DNA of 64,000 bases, from NCBI GenBank assembly GCA_963696875.1, contig CAVOLQ010000002.1:682001-746000 (forward strand), in the 5' to 3' direction. The position numbers and the translations under genes were made by a program. Under the pieces are notes generated by a model. That model made no database searches, was not told the DNA's origin, and saw nothing but the letters and a program-made list of their open reading frames with translations. Shown here in pieces: positions 19,139 through 28,421 of the stretch. The stretch's first letter is position 1, and each line of letters starts with the position of its first letter. The DNA is from Albibacterium sp963696875. Its GTDB lineage: Bacteria; Bacteroidota; Bacteroidia; Sphingobacteriales; Sphingobacteriaceae.

Positions 19139-20608
19139 TTACAAATTCGGATTGTTGTTCAACTCATTCACCGGGATGGAGAAAAGGTAATACCGGCTAT
19201 TGGCTGTAAATGCACTATTATCTGGAAACACCCGTATATAATGTCCTTTAATGGACAGCTCTACTCCGTTTGATTTATGTTTCAACACTGATTCTTTGCG
19301 GACTACTGGCTTTTGATGCCGCAAAATATCGGACAACCTAAAACCTTCTCCCCAAAGTTCACGACGCCTTTCTAAGAGTATCTCTTCAATCAACGCCTCT
19401 TTAGACAATTCTTGCTCTCCCAATTCAGAAAGGTTTCGCTTTACTCGAAGTTCATTGAGCGCTTTCACTGCAGCTGGAATATTATTATTACGAGCCTCAC
19501 TTTCCGCTTCGATCAATACTTGCTCTGAAGAGCGCATCAGAACAATATGGCCAGAACGGTCCGCTTTATTTACAAATTTCTTGTATTTCAGCCATCGATA
19601 CATAGGATCTGAAGGTCTGCTTTCAAATTCAAATAAGGACTTTCTGATATCATTATCACTAAAAAGCTGCCAAAAATATGGATCAGGCATGATGCTTCTA
19701 TAGCCTGTAGTGGGCGTTACATCGATATAGGCAAAAAAGGATGAGGTACCTAAGTTTTGATCGGCTTGTTGTGGGTGTCCCCAAATCCATTCCGTATTAT
19801 TTACGTCATTGAAACCTTCCAAATATTGCTGGGCAGACATAAGAGGATAACCAATTCTTGCTTCTCTAGCTTTCTGAGCTGCTTTCTCCCATTGTTCGGT
19901 TACTAAATAGGCTCTAGCAAACAAGCCATTCACCACTTGAAGGTTCAGTCTATTTTTTACGTTTCTGTTAAATCCGACCAGTAGTTTTTCGGCTTCCGCC
20001 AGATCAGCAAAAACCTGATTATATACCTCTTCAACTGTCGCTCTGCTTTTACTTTCTGATGAAGGGCTCGTTGGCTCCGTATAGATAGGTACCGCTGGCG
20101 CTTGCTTGTCATTAGCATATGTAAACTGGTATTGCTGAACCAAGTTAAGGTAAACAAAAGCTCTTAATGCATAGGCTTGCCCTTTAAGAAACTTCTTATC
20201 TGCCTCGGTTCCATCTGCTTGATCTACGTTTGCAATAATCGCATTACTATTATCAATTACTTTATATTGTAATGTCCAAAAGAATAAGGCTCTTCTAGTG
20301 GTATTATCATAAGGATCCCGAAAAGGATATGAGTCACGAAAACCGTATACCCCATCCGTAGCGATCGCATCATCGCCCATCACTTCGTTTGTTAGCATGA
20401 TGGCACCAAAGCCTGGATTATCTTGAGAGGTGCTGTTTTCCATGAGGTACCTCAAGGTACCATTCATTAAGGCATCTATATTTTTTGTTGATGAAAATGA
20501 CTCATTACCTGTAAGGTCATTGCTAGGTGCCGTATCAAAAAAATCATCACTGCAACTTGTTATTAGCAAAACAGTGGTTAAAAGGATTATTGTCTTCAGT
20601 ATCTTCAT
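19139..20608 (-). CDS. SusD/RagB-like outer-membrane lipoprotein
   Basis: A 489-residue protein. Its lipoprotein signal ends LLITSCSDD (Cys19). SusD-family blocks are FFDTAPSNDLTGNESF, the TPR-like KKFLKGQAYALRAFVYLNLVQQY, QVLIEAESEARNN, and the C-terminal EEILLERRRELWGEGFRLSDILRH. It caps the SusC channel and binds the substrate at the cell surface. It is the last gene of the SusC-TlpA-M20 operon, 35 bp after SusC. The substrate is not evident. The riboswitch upstream of the operon suggests a sulfur or methionine-related ligand rather than a plain polysaccharide. Confidence 0.93.
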   Translation of the reverse strand: MKILKTIILLTTVLLITSCSDDFFDTAPSNDLTGNESFSSTKNIDALMNGTLRYLMENSTSQDNPGFGAIMLTNEVMGDDAIATDGVYGFRDSYPFRDPYDNTTRRALFFWTLQYKVIDNSNAIIANVDQADGTEADKKFLKGQAYALRAFVYLNLVQQYQFTYANDKQAPAVPIYTEPTSPSSESKSRATVEEVYNQVFADLAEAEKLLVGFNRNVKNRLNLQVVNGLFARAYLVTEQWEKAAQKAREARIGYPLMSAQQYLEGFNDVNNTEWIWGHPQQADQNLGTSSFFAYIDVTPTTGYRSIMPDPYFWQLFSDNDIRKSLFEFESRPSDPMYRWLKYKKFVNKADRSGHIVLMRSSEQVLIEAESEARNNNIPAAVKALNELRVKRNLSELGEQELSKEALIEEILLERRRELWGEGFRLSDILRHQKPVVRKESVLKHKSNGVELSIKGHYIRVFPDNSAFTANSRYYLFSIPVNELNNNPNL

Positions 20609-20643
20609 TGTTTTCGAATATTATCTTTTAAAATATCGTGCGG

Positions 20644-23600
20644 TTAAAAAGAAATATTTAGTCCAAAAGTAAAAGTCTTTTGGGCTGGATATCGGTAAAA
20701 GGTTACACCATCTATCGCTTGTTCAGGATCTAAACCCTCCTGTCCAAACAAGGTATATAAATTTTCACCCCTACCATATACAGAAATTCTATCTAAGCCT
20801 AAACGATTGCTTAATGAGTTAGGAAGTGTATACGCCAAGTTAACGTTTCTAAGCCTTGCATAGCTAGCATCGTATAAGAACCGAGATGAAATGCTATTCC
20901 AGTTTGTTGTAACCGTGCTTAACCTTGGAACATTGGTGTCGGGGTTATCTGGAGTCCATCTATTTAAAATTTCAGTACTCCATGTCCGACCAAAGTTTTC
21001 ACCATTATGAGAAAGCATGACCTTATCCAAATCCAAAATCTTACCACCGATGGAATAAGAAATTAATGCGGACAGTTCAAAGTTTTTATAGGTTAATGTA
21101 TTCGATAAACCCCCATAAAAATCAGGTAGAGAACTGCCTTGGAAATATTGGTCAGCATTTGCATAAACACTTGTAGTGGTTCGTCCAGTAACCAGGCTCG
21201 GATCATCGGGTGAATAGGTATTCTTATACCATAGCGGCTTCCCGTTTGACGGGTCAACGCCGGCCCATTCTCTGATATAGAAATCGTAAACAGAACTTCC
21301 TACCGTTAATTTCTTGGTTGAACCTAATTGCCCCACATTTCCGGATATTATTTCTTTCTGAGGCAAGTCCGTTATTTTATTGATATAATGTCCAAAGTTT
21401 GCATTTATACTCCATTGGAAGTCTTCAGATCGAATTGCCAAAGTTTGTATCTGCCCTTCAAAGCCCGTATTTTTCAGAGATCCAATATTGTCATCTATTT
21501 GACTGAACCCCAGAGACGGAGCCAATGGCCTACTAAAAAGCAGGTCTTTAGAACTACGTTGATACACCTCAAAAGTTCCACTTACTCGATTGTTAAACAA
21601 TCCGAAATCAACTCCGGCATTAAAATTCAAGTTGGTTTCCCACTTTAAGCCGGGGGTCGGCAACCTTGAAGTAATCAATCCCGCTTGTCCTAAGCTATTG
21701 TAAATGGAATAAAGATCTTGATAAGCATAATATCCCCCTAAATTGTCGTTCCCTTGAGCTCCGTAGCTTGTTCTAAAAATAAGATTGTCTAGCCAATTTA
21801 CACCCAAAAGAAAAGACTCCGATTTTGCATTCCACGATGCACCCAATGACCAAAAGTTACCCCAACGTGATTCCGGACTAAACCTAGAAGACCCATCTCT
21901 TCTAAAACTAGCCGAGAAGAAATAACGTTTATTATAATTATAGTCTAACTTCCCTAAAAAACTTGCCAGCTTATAATTGTCAGAAATACCAGTGAATGAC
22001 GTAATCAAAGATGCTGCCGCTGGTTCTTCCTTTCCTACAAATCCAAAATTACTACGGCCTCCGGAAAGCGTGGAAATATTATAGATATATACCTCCTGTC
22101 CAGCCAGAATATTGAAGTTATGCGAATTTGATAAATCGAAAGTATAATCTAGCAAATTATTATAGGTATACCCGATGTCTCTTCTCGCATCTTTACTTAC
22201 TGATCCCCGGGTTGATATTCCACTTCCAAAATCTGGATTGACGTAGCTATGGTTTAACCCATTTGTATAGTCTGCATTAATGCTACTTTTTAACTTTAGT
22301 CCTTCTAAGAGATTTAATTGAATGTTTCCCCTTAAGGTAATCAGGTCTTGCTTGCTATTGTATTTATTCAAATAAGCCTGCCCTAAAAGGTTATTCCCTG
22401 TAGAAGCGGAACTGGGTCTATAATTTCCAAAGTCGTATATTTTTTCTCCTTTATCATTAAGTTTATACGAACCATCAGGATTTCTCTCATAAAGCGGATA
22501 AATGCTTGAGACTATACGACCGATATTAGCATAGTTTCCTGAGTTACTATCCGACTGCGGCGGTGCTTCTTGATTGGTACTTGAAGCTGAAATATTAAAA
22601 GAAGTTTCTAACCAACTCTTTATTTTTGCATTGTAATTCACTCGAGTATTAAATCTTGTAAACTCCGACCCGATAATAAATCCTTGATCTTTCAAATAGC
22701 CTCCAGAAACAAAGTACCGCGATGAATTACCTCCGCCACTAATGCTCAAGTCGACTTGGTTCCGGATGCCATTTCTGGCTAGAGACTCTGACCAATCGTC
22801 TTGCCATAATGGAATAGCTCCATTTACCAGCTTACCATCGGTCCCTACCGGATTCGCAAAGCTTGAACCAAAGGGATTTATTTTTAAGGTATTTACCAAC
22901 TCATTGCTTGCATATTGAGCCGCCTGGCTTGCGTCCTTTCCTTGGTCAAGCTGGTTGTTTCTCAGCGCTTCCCATTGCAGTTCAAAATATTGCTGAGTAT
23001 TTAATTTGCTATAGTCTTTTAATGCGCGATTCGAAATACCTGAATTTGCATTTATACTGATTTTGGGCGCAGAATCGTAGCTACCTTGTTTGGTAGTGAT
23101 AATAATAACGCCATTAGCCCCTCTAGAACCGTACAGTGCACTTGCAGCTGCATCCTTCAGCACGGTAATCGACTGGATATCTGCAGAATTGATAGAATTG
23201 ATATTACCGGAAAATGGTGCGCCATCAACCACGTATAAGGGCGAGCTCGATGCATTTATAGAGCCAATCCCTCTTAACCTAATTTCGGCATTACTTCCAG
23301 GCTGTCCAGCAGACGACACCGATTGCAAACCCGGCACAAGGCCTTGAAGAGAACGACTGACGCTAGATACCTGTTGTTTGTTCAGCTCGGTAGCATTAAT
23401 TACGGAAGCCGAACCGGTATAGGTACCTTTAGTTGTTGTTCCATAAGCTACTACAACCACTTCGCTTAATTCGCTAGTGAGTGGATTCAGCACTACATCC
23501 GACGTGCCCGGAATTGCTGTAAACTCTTTGGACTCGTAACCTATGTATGAAAAAACCAATACCGTGCTACTATTTGGGACTAAGATCGTATATCGCCCAT

Positions 23601-23772
23601 CTGAATCAGTTGAAGCTCCGCTTTGTACGCCTTTTACAGCGATATTCACTCCGGCTAATGGTTCGTTGCTTTCACTATCTCGGACGATGCCTCTTGCTTC
23701 AAAGCCCTGGCTAAAAGCGATGGGTATACTAATATAAAGGAATAAAATAAACAAAAAGAATTGTTTCTTCAT
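20644..23772 (-). CDS. SusC/RagA-like TonB-linked outer-membrane transporter
   Basis: About 1042 residues from the preferred start at 23772 (MKKQFFLFILFL, signal ending FSQG). A 13-residue extension from 23811 is possible but spoils the signal peptide. Domains: carboxypeptidase-regulatory-like (ARGIVRDSESNEPLAGVNI), TonB box region (LSEVVVVAYGTT), plug (IRLRGIGSINASSSPLYVVDG, SITVLKDAAASALYGSRGANG) and a barrel ending in an aromatic-rich strand (FTFGLNISF). It imports substrate captured by SusD, using TonB energy. It lies between SusD and the thioredoxin-like gene, on the same strand. Confidence 0.93.
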   Translation of the reverse strand: MKKQFFLFILFLYISIPIAFSQGFEARGIVRDSESNEPLAGVNIAVKGVQSGASTDSDGRYTILVPNSSTVLVFSYIGYESKEFTAIPGTSDVVLNPLTSELSEVVVVAYGTTTKGTYTGSASVINATELNKQQVSSVSRSLQGLVPGLQSVSSAGQPGSNAEIRLRGIGSINASSSPLYVVDGAPFSGNINSINSADIQSITVLKDAAASALYGSRGANGVIIITTKQGSYDSAPKISINANSGISNRALKDYSKLNTQQYFELQWEALRNNQLDQGKDASQAAQYASNELVNTLKINPFGSSFANPVGTDGKLVNGAIPLWQDDWSESLARNGIRNQVDLSISGGGNSSRYFVSGGYLKDQGFIIGSEFTRFNTRVNYNAKIKSWLETSFNISASSTNQEAPPQSDSNSGNYANIGRIVSSIYPLYERNPDGSYKLNDKGEKIYDFGNYRPSSASTGNNLLGQAYLNKYNSKQDLITLRGNIQLNLLEGLKLKSSINADYTNGLNHSYVNPDFGSGISTRGSVSKDARRDIGYTYNNLLDYTFDLSNSHNFNILAGQEVYIYNISTLSGGRSNFGFVGKEEPAAASLITSFTGISDNYKLASFLGKLDYNYNKRYFFSASFRRDGSSRFSPESRWGNFWSLGASWNAKSESFLLGVNWLDNLIFRTSYGAQGNDNLGGYYAYQDLYSIYNSLGQAGLITSRLPTPGLKWETNLNFNAGVDFGLFNNRVSGTFEVYQRSSKDLLFSRPLAPSLGFSQIDDNIGSLKNTGFEGQIQTLAIRSEDFQWSINANFGHYINKITDLPQKEIISGNVGQLGSTKKLTVGSSVYDFYIREWAGVDPSNGKPLWYKNTYSPDDPSLVTGRTTTSVYANADQYFQGSSLPDFYGGLSNTLTYKNFELSALISYSIGGKILDLDKVMLSHNGENFGRTWSTEILNRWTPDNPDTNVPRLSTVTTNWNSISSRFLYDASYARLRNVNLAYTLPNSLSNRLGLDRISVYGRGENLYTLFGQEGLDPEQAIDGVTFYRYPAQKTFTFGLNISF

Positions 23773-23825
23773 GGGAATATTTAAAATTACGGGTAAGTTA
23801 TTTTTGTTCAATTACAGCTTGATGC

Positions 23826-24821
23826 CTAGTTTGAAAGTAGTTCTTCAAGTTTTTTGTGAAGATCCTCTCCTTTTAAATTTCGTGCGACAATTTCCCCATT
23901 AGGCGCAATGAGAAAGTTGCTCGGAATTGCACGTACACCATAAATAGCCGCTGCTTCACTGTTCCAGAATTTTAAATCGGACACATGCGGCCAGGTTAGT
24001 TTATCATCTTCAATGGCTTTCAACCAGCTGTCTTTATCTCGATCAAGCGATACACCATAAACCGTAAATCCTCTATCTTTATATTTTTGAAAGGCAGCCA
24101 CAACATTTGGATTTTCCCTGCGGCAAGGCCCACACCACGCTGCCCAGAAATCAAGTAAGATATAACCTTTGCCTAGGTGATCAGAAAAACGATCTATAGC
24201 ACCAGTTGGCGTTGAAGAAATAAAATCTGGCGCTTTTTTACCGGGCAAAACGGTCTCCATTGTTTTGGCCAAATCTTTCAATACCGTAACATACTGTGTG
24301 CTTTGAAGAGTTTTATCTAAGCGGTTAACATTCGCAATAATTTCTTCCGGGCTTAAGCGATAGGAGAAATTCCGATAAAGGACATATGCAGATACAATAG
24401 AACTTGGGTCCTCTTGAATAAAGTCTTCAATTTTTAAAACTACCGGTCGTGTTCTGAAATCCTCGTATCTAACTTGTGATTTGGAACCTGTAACAACCGT
24501 ATTCTTATAATAAGAAGCCGTATCCAGTGCTATAGATATGGGAGCATTTTCCAAAAACACATAAAATGGGGTCTTGTTTTTATGCAATGTAATTCCATAA
24601 AGCTCTGGGAGCTGGACGGTTTTGGAAAATTGAAATTTCCCATTCTCTATAATCGCTGAATCAATCGTATCAAAAATCTTATTGTTGAATTGTTGCAAAT
24701 AGATCGTACCCTTGTCTACATCCTTTACCGTACCCGACACTTTAAGAGCACTTAAGTTTTGCGCATATATATTTCCCAATAGAAGAAATGTGGATGCAAA
24801 AAGAATTATTGTCTTGTTCAT
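23826..24821 (-). CDS. TlpA-like periplasmic thioredoxin with DUF4369-type N-terminus
   Basis: About 331 residues from the start at 24821 (MNKTIILFASTFLLLG, signal ending IYAQ); the longer frame from 24884 adds an implausible leader. The N-terminal half resembles DUF4369 (KVSGTVKDVDKGTIYLQQ). The C-terminal half is a TlpA-type thioredoxin domain with redox motif WCGPCR and the cis-Pro region VRAIPSNFLIAPNGEI. Such proteins sit in the periplasm or on the outer membrane and reduce disulfides. It lies between SusC and the amidohydrolase gene, consistent with handling thiol-containing substrates; this link is inference. Confidence 0.88.
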   Translation of the reverse strand: MNKTIILFASTFLLLGNIYAQNLSALKVSGTVKDVDKGTIYLQQFNNKIFDTIDSAIIENGKFQFSKTVQLPELYGITLHKNKTPFYVFLENAPISIALDTASYYKNTVVTGSKSQVRYEDFRTRPVVLKIEDFIQEDPSSIVSAYVLYRNFSYRLSPEEIIANVNRLDKTLQSTQYVTVLKDLAKTMETVLPGKKAPDFISSTPTGAIDRFSDHLGKGYILLDFWAAWCGPCRRENPNVVAAFQKYKDRGFTVYGVSLDRDKDSWLKAIEDDKLTWPHVSDLKFWNSEAAAIYGVRAIPSNFLIAPNGEIVARNLKGEDLHKKLEELLSN

Positions 24822-24914
24822 TTTATTTAACGTTTTTTGGAAGCCAACCTGAGCCGAGTTCAATACTAGAACTATGCAATTCATGAAACTTCGTTATTTA
24901 TTATTTAGGTTTAT

Positions 24915-26360
24915 TTACTTTTTCACTCTATACTCTAAAGCAGGGGCACGATCGCCAATAAGCGATTCATAATTGAAGTCGCTTCCGCGCCTACTCTCAA
25001 ATTCTTTTTTAGCTTCTTTCACTAATTCGGGATTAGTATATAGATCAATAGCGGTAAGGGCAATTACTTTTGCTGAGTTGATTAAAGCTTTCGTGCCAAT
25101 GGTAGTGCCGCCTGCAGCAACATTCTGCCAACTATGACCAGCGCTGCCAGGTATAAATGTAGCTGTACCAAAGCTTACTGTTGGAACATTCCAGCTCACA
25201 TCACCCACATCGGAGGAACCTCCCCCTTGATCTGGATTCTCTATTCCAAGAGGCTTAATCGTTTTCGCTTCGTCGAGTTTTGATGCTTCAAAACCCAACC
25301 CTTTCACGATCTCCTCTGCAAATTTTCGTTCCCTTTCGTCATAATGAACACCACCTACAATTTCTAAATTTTTCTGTACCAGCTCAGATAGCTTACTATT
25401 ATACAGCCTTTCATAAAATCCTGAGATGATTTCGCGTGAAACTTTGGTCTGAGTGCCTTTAGCAGCACCTTCCGAAGCTTGATCGACCCATTCAACCAAA
25501 TCATTTAATATCTCTCGTTTAGGACTGCGGATATAATAAGACACAGAGGCAACTTCCGGCACAACATTAGGAGCTTCCCCCCCCTTGGTGATGACATAAT
25601 GAATTCGTGAAGATGAAGGTATATGCTCCCGAGAAAGATTGACCATATAATTAAAAGCTTCAACACCGTCTAATGCTGAACGACCTTTATCCGGACTTCC
25701 GGCAGCGTGCGAAGCTTTTCCATGAAAAGTATAATCTATCATTTGTATTGCCGTACCGGCACCCACGTTTACTCCATTGCTTGCCGACGGATGCCAGTCT
25801 AATACGATATCAACCCCTTTAAAAATACCATCGCGAACCATATACACCTTTCCGCCACCTCCTTCTTCTGCTGGGGTGCCAAATACTTTAACAGTTCCGC
25901 CATGCTTATTCTCAGAAAGCCATTTTTTAATAGCTACGGCACCAGCAACAGAACCCGCCCCAAATAAGTTATGGCCGCAGGCATGTCCGCCCTCTTTATG
26001 ATCAATATGCTGTCGATGCGGAACGGTGTCTTGAGCCAATCCCGGGAGCGCGTCAAACTCAGCTAAGATGCCGATCACAGGGCTCCCGCTTCCATAGGTC
26101 GCGACAAAGGCAGTGGGCATTCCCGCTAAATTGTTTTCGACAGAAAAACCGTTCTCCTTTAGATGGCTTTGCAACAAGGAGGAACTCTCTGTTTCCAAAA
26201 AACCTAATTCACTATATGCCCAAATATTTTTTTGCAATTTATCGTAAACTTGGAACGATTGATTTAAATACTTTAAAAGTGGCTCATTGCTTCCTTGAGC
26301 AAAAAGAGAGGCTTGGGCAGCTATAATTGATACAATAGTTAGTAGTAGTGGTTTCATCAT
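24915..26360 (-). CDS. M20-family amidohydrolase, exported
   Basis: A 481-residue protein with a signal peptide (ends ASLFAQ). It is related to the AbgB/p-aminobenzoyl-glutamate hydrolase and hippurate hydrolase group. Metal-ligand blocks are GILAEFDALPGL, HIDHKEGGHACGHNLFG, GTPAEEGGGGK and VLDWHPSA. The dimerisation lid has SHAAGSPDKGRSALDG, and the C-terminal AGHSWQN supplies the last ligand. It cleaves amide bonds of N-acyl or N-aryl amino acids or dipeptides in the periplasm. It is the first gene of the operon and is preceded by a SAM-I riboswitch, so the released product is plausibly methionine, cysteine or a precursor; this is inference. Confidence 0.9.
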   Translation of the reverse strand: MMKPLLLTIVSIIAAQASLFAQGSNEPLLKYLNQSFQVYDKLQKNIWAYSELGFLETESSSLLQSHLKENGFSVENNLAGMPTAFVATYGSGSPVIGILAEFDALPGLAQDTVPHRQHIDHKEGGHACGHNLFGAGSVAGAVAIKKWLSENKHGGTVKVFGTPAEEGGGGKVYMVRDGIFKGVDIVLDWHPSASNGVNVGAGTAIQMIDYTFHGKASHAAGSPDKGRSALDGVEAFNYMVNLSREHIPSSSRIHYVITKGGEAPNVVPEVASVSYYIRSPKREILNDLVEWVDQASEGAAKGTQTKVSREIISGFYERLYNSKLSELVQKNLEIVGGVHYDERERKFAEEIVKGLGFEASKLDEAKTIKPLGIENPDQGGGSSDVGDVSWNVPTVSFGTATFIPGSAGHSWQNVAAGGTTIGTKALINSAKVIALTAIDLYTNPELVKEAKKEFESRRGSDFNYESLIGDRAPALEYRVKK

Positions 26361-26526
26361 GTTTTTCTTTAGTTTAATTTGTCAGCCTTTTATTCATTAA
26401 TTAAAAACCCGTATAGATTTAGCTTCTTCATAAAGAAATACTTCCGACCCATCAAAGAATGATGTTATACCTGTTGAGAAATAAAGAATAGCTGGATGTT
26501 TTACTAGTTTACAGACAAACATGTTA
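26361..26526 (-). other. Leader between SAM riboswitch and amidohydrolase gene
   Basis: 166 nt of 5' untranslated RNA downstream of the aptamer. I see no strong hairpin followed by a T-run, so the expression platform is unclear. Control by sequestering the ribosome site or by a weak attenuator both remain possible. Confidence 0.45.
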
Positions 26527-26625
26527 ACTTATCTTTACCTCATTTGAGGCAGGATTTAGCACCTTGATTTGGTCTCAGGTTGCTAAGACTTCTTCGGGCC
26601 TTTCCCTCAGTCTTTCTTTATAAGT
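26527..26625 (-). promoter_or_regulatory. SAM-I (S-box) riboswitch aptamer
   Basis: On the minus strand the S-box core is complete: GAGGGA, then GGCCCGA, GAAGTC, GCAACC and AAGGTGCTAAATCCTGC. P1 closes by pairing ACTTAT with ATAAGT at the two ends. GACT pairs with AGTC in P2, and CCTC-AAAT-GAGG forms P4. S-box RNAs bind S-adenosylmethionine and switch off methionine and sulfur genes. The next gene on this strand is the M20 amidohydrolase of the SusC/D operon. The TATCTTTGC promoter lies just upstream. Confidence 0.93.
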
Positions 26626-26647
26626 ATTGCTAAAGAACTATAACGCT

Positions 26648-26656
26648 GCAAAGATA
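26648..26656 (-). promoter_or_regulatory. -7 promoter box for the riboswitch operon
   Basis: TATCTTTGC on the minus strand fits the Bacteroidota TAnnTTTG consensus. It would start RNA at about 26640, some 15 nt before the first stem of the SAM aptamer, which is the expected spacing. Confidence 0.7.
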
Positions 26657-26872
26657 TAACAATATCTAGTAAATAGGTAGGCTTTATTGAGTTTTTCTTC
26701 AAGCAAGCGCTTAAGCCTCTACTTTTCAACGAAATAAAAATATTAATTAATCATTGTCATCTAAAGACAAGTGAAAAACAAGCGAATGTGCCGCTCTGGC
26801 GAACCCTAAATAAAGAAATTGTTTTTTCAATTTTTAAAACCTTTTTAAACTTGAGATGTTGATTAGGTACAA

Positions 26873-26950
26873 GTGCAAGGGGTGCTTAATTTGATTAGGC
26901 TGAGATTATACCCTTATACTAGTTTAGGTAATGCTAGATTAGAAATGCAC
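26873..26950 (+). promoter_or_regulatory. TPP riboswitch aptamer (THI element), orphan
   Basis: On the plus strand: P1 pairs GTGCA with TGCAC. GGGGTGC is followed by a small P3 hairpin (CTTAAT/ATTAG), then the invariant GCTGAGA, ACCC closing P2, and the P4/P5 arm CTAG..TTTAGGTAATGCTAG. This matches the thiamine pyrophosphate aptamer in all core elements. No thiamine synthesis or transport gene follows on this strand; the next plus-strand gene starts at 29235, and an intrinsic terminator stands at 26976-27015. Confidence 0.88.
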
Positions 26951-26972
26951 GTACAGTATGAAAGTATTGTAC
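26951..26972 (+). promoter_or_regulatory. Expression-platform hairpin of the TPP riboswitch
   Basis: GTACAGTA and TATTGTAC pair (one G-U) around a 6-nt loop, directly between the aptamer and the terminator. It could be an antiterminator part or a plain stacking hairpin. Confidence 0.5.
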
Positions 26973-26975
26973 ACG

Positions 26976-27015
26976 CTCCATTCTCGATCAAAACCCGGGA
27001 ATGGAGTTTTTTTTT
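26976..27015 (+). terminator. Intrinsic terminator after the TPP riboswitch
   Basis: CTCCATTC and GAATGGAG form the stem, followed by nine T residues on the plus strand. It has no T-run in the minus direction, so it belongs to the plus-strand riboswitch RNA and would end that transcript 5 bp before the convergent stop at 27020. Confidence 0.85.
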
Positions 27016-27019
27016 ACGT

Positions 27020-27397
27020 CTACTCCCAACCTTTACTCGCTGCCTCATTTGAAGAAATAAAAAGATCAACAAACTGATCATGGCAGGCAACTTTAGGATA
27101 ATCTTCAGAACTTCTTTCCCACTCTTCAAATTCGATCGAATCCTTTGGCACATTAATCTCGTTAACGAGGTTCTTTAAACCAGTAAGGATATCAGCACTC
27201 AGATACTGTAACTTTACGATCGTAATCTCTACTCCTTCGTATCTACTTTCAATTTCTTGAAGCTCTTTCTTATCGATCAACTTTAACTCTAATGCTTTAG
27301 CACGTAGATTAATGTAATCATGCGTTAATTTAACGCCAGTTTCTCCTAAGTTTGGGTAGCGTTCTTTTACTTGATGTATTGTAATTTCAGTTGGCAT
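27020..27397 (-). CDS. Hypothetical protein, third gene of the DUF4407 operon
   Basis: About 125 residues from the preferred start at 27397 (MPTEITIHQVKERYPNLG); the longer frame to 27469 would overlap the DUF4407 gene by 32 bp. It is predicted helical, soluble and acidic, with no signal or membrane segment. I recognise no family. It follows the DUF4407 gene after a 40-bp gap on the same strand. It ends beside the convergent TPP riboswitch terminator. Confidence 0.6.
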   Translation of the reverse strand: MPTEITIHQVKERYPNLGETGVKLTHDYINLRAKALELKLIDKKELQEIESRYEGVEITIVKLQYLSADILTGLKNLVNEINVPKDSIEFEEWERSSEDYPKVACHDQFVDLFISSNEAASKGWE

Positions 27398-27437
27398 GGT
27401 TACTTCTACGATTCTTTTCAGCTGCAAAGATACTCGA

Positions 27438-28418
27438 TTACCAACCATTTTTGGGTTCAGAATAAACATCTTTTAAACTATCTAGCATTTTATAACGCAT
27501 CTGCATTTGATGATCAAGTAGTTTATCATAGTCATTTTCTTTATCTGTGATTTTGTTAACCAATACAAATAGCTCGATGCTAACAAAAAACAGAAAAAAC
27601 AAAATCCAAACAAACAGGGCTATGGGTGATGATAATAGTATTTCATACATCATTTTCAGTTCATCCAAGAACCCAACTTTCCCCATTAAATCCTGTTCAG
27701 TAAGTTTTTGAATGTTTAGTATTTCATTTTCTTTCTCTAGCTTAACTGCCCTGAGTTCACTTATTTGTTTATCAATTTGTGGAATCAAGTCCATCTTCGG
27801 ATTAGGCAAACTGGTATTAACTACCGTCCTACCCGACTCGATCATTTTACCTGATAAACTATCTTTTGAATAACTTGTGGAAGAAGACGGTGTGGAAATA
27901 GTTGGCCGTGACGTTACTTCGCTTACGAGAGCATTCTTCTCTTGTTCCTTTGTGGATATCGATTGATCTAAACGGGCGATTTGATTATCCAGGTCTTCTC
28001 TTTTAATTTTACTAGCCTCTTTAACCCAAACCTGGACATTTTCCGCTTTATGCTTTTCAATATCATCTTTAAACATAATTTGATCAAGAATAAAGGATCC
28101 AATAACAGCCATGATGATGCCTATAAATATTCTGAAAGCTTTTGCCCATGCGCTGACCGTTCGAGTTAAAATGATCTGACGTTCAATTTGAACAATAAGA
28201 AAAATCATGATACAAGCCCCTGCAACTGCTGCAAATACATTGCCGTGCAAATATCGCTGGGTGAAAGTATAGCCAATAAAAGCCCATACCAAAATGATAA
28301 TAAACAGAGCTGAAAGGTACTTCTTAACCGCTTTTACGCTATGCTCACTGGATTGTTTTACTAGCTTATAATTATGGCCTGTCAAAAAACAAGCGAGCTT
28401 TAATAATAGGTTTTGCAT
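27438..28418 (-). CDS. DUF4407 membrane protein
   Basis: A 326-residue protein. The N-terminal half has paired membrane segments (YLSALFIIILVWAFIGYTF; VFAAVAGACIMIFLIVQIERQIIL) and a third (FIGIIMAVIGSFILDQIMF). A long helical, coiled-coil-prone periplasmic or cytoplasmic section with a Ser/Thr-rich insert follows (about 150-240). A last membrane segment is at about 272-292 (PIALFVWILFFLFFVSIELF). This is the DUF4407 layout, which is found in many bacteria and has no known role. It lies 3 bp after the MGLFSF gene, so it is cotranscribed and probably translationally coupled. Confidence 0.85.
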   Translation of the reverse strand: MQNLLLKLACFLTGHNYKLVKQSSEHSVKAVKKYLSALFIIILVWAFIGYTFTQRYLHGNVFAAVAGACIMIFLIVQIERQIILTRTVSAWAKAFRIFIGIIMAVIGSFILDQIMFKDDIEKHKAENVQVWVKEASKIKREDLDNQIARLDQSISTKEQEKNALVSEVTSRPTISTPSSSTSYSKDSLSGKMIESGRTVVNTSLPNPKMDLIPQIDKQISELRAVKLEKENEILNIQKLTEQDLMGKVGFLDELKMMYEILLSSPIALFVWILFFLFFVSIELFVLVNKITDKENDYDKLLDHQMQMRYKMLDSLKDVYSEPKNGW

Positions 28419-28421
28419 GTC

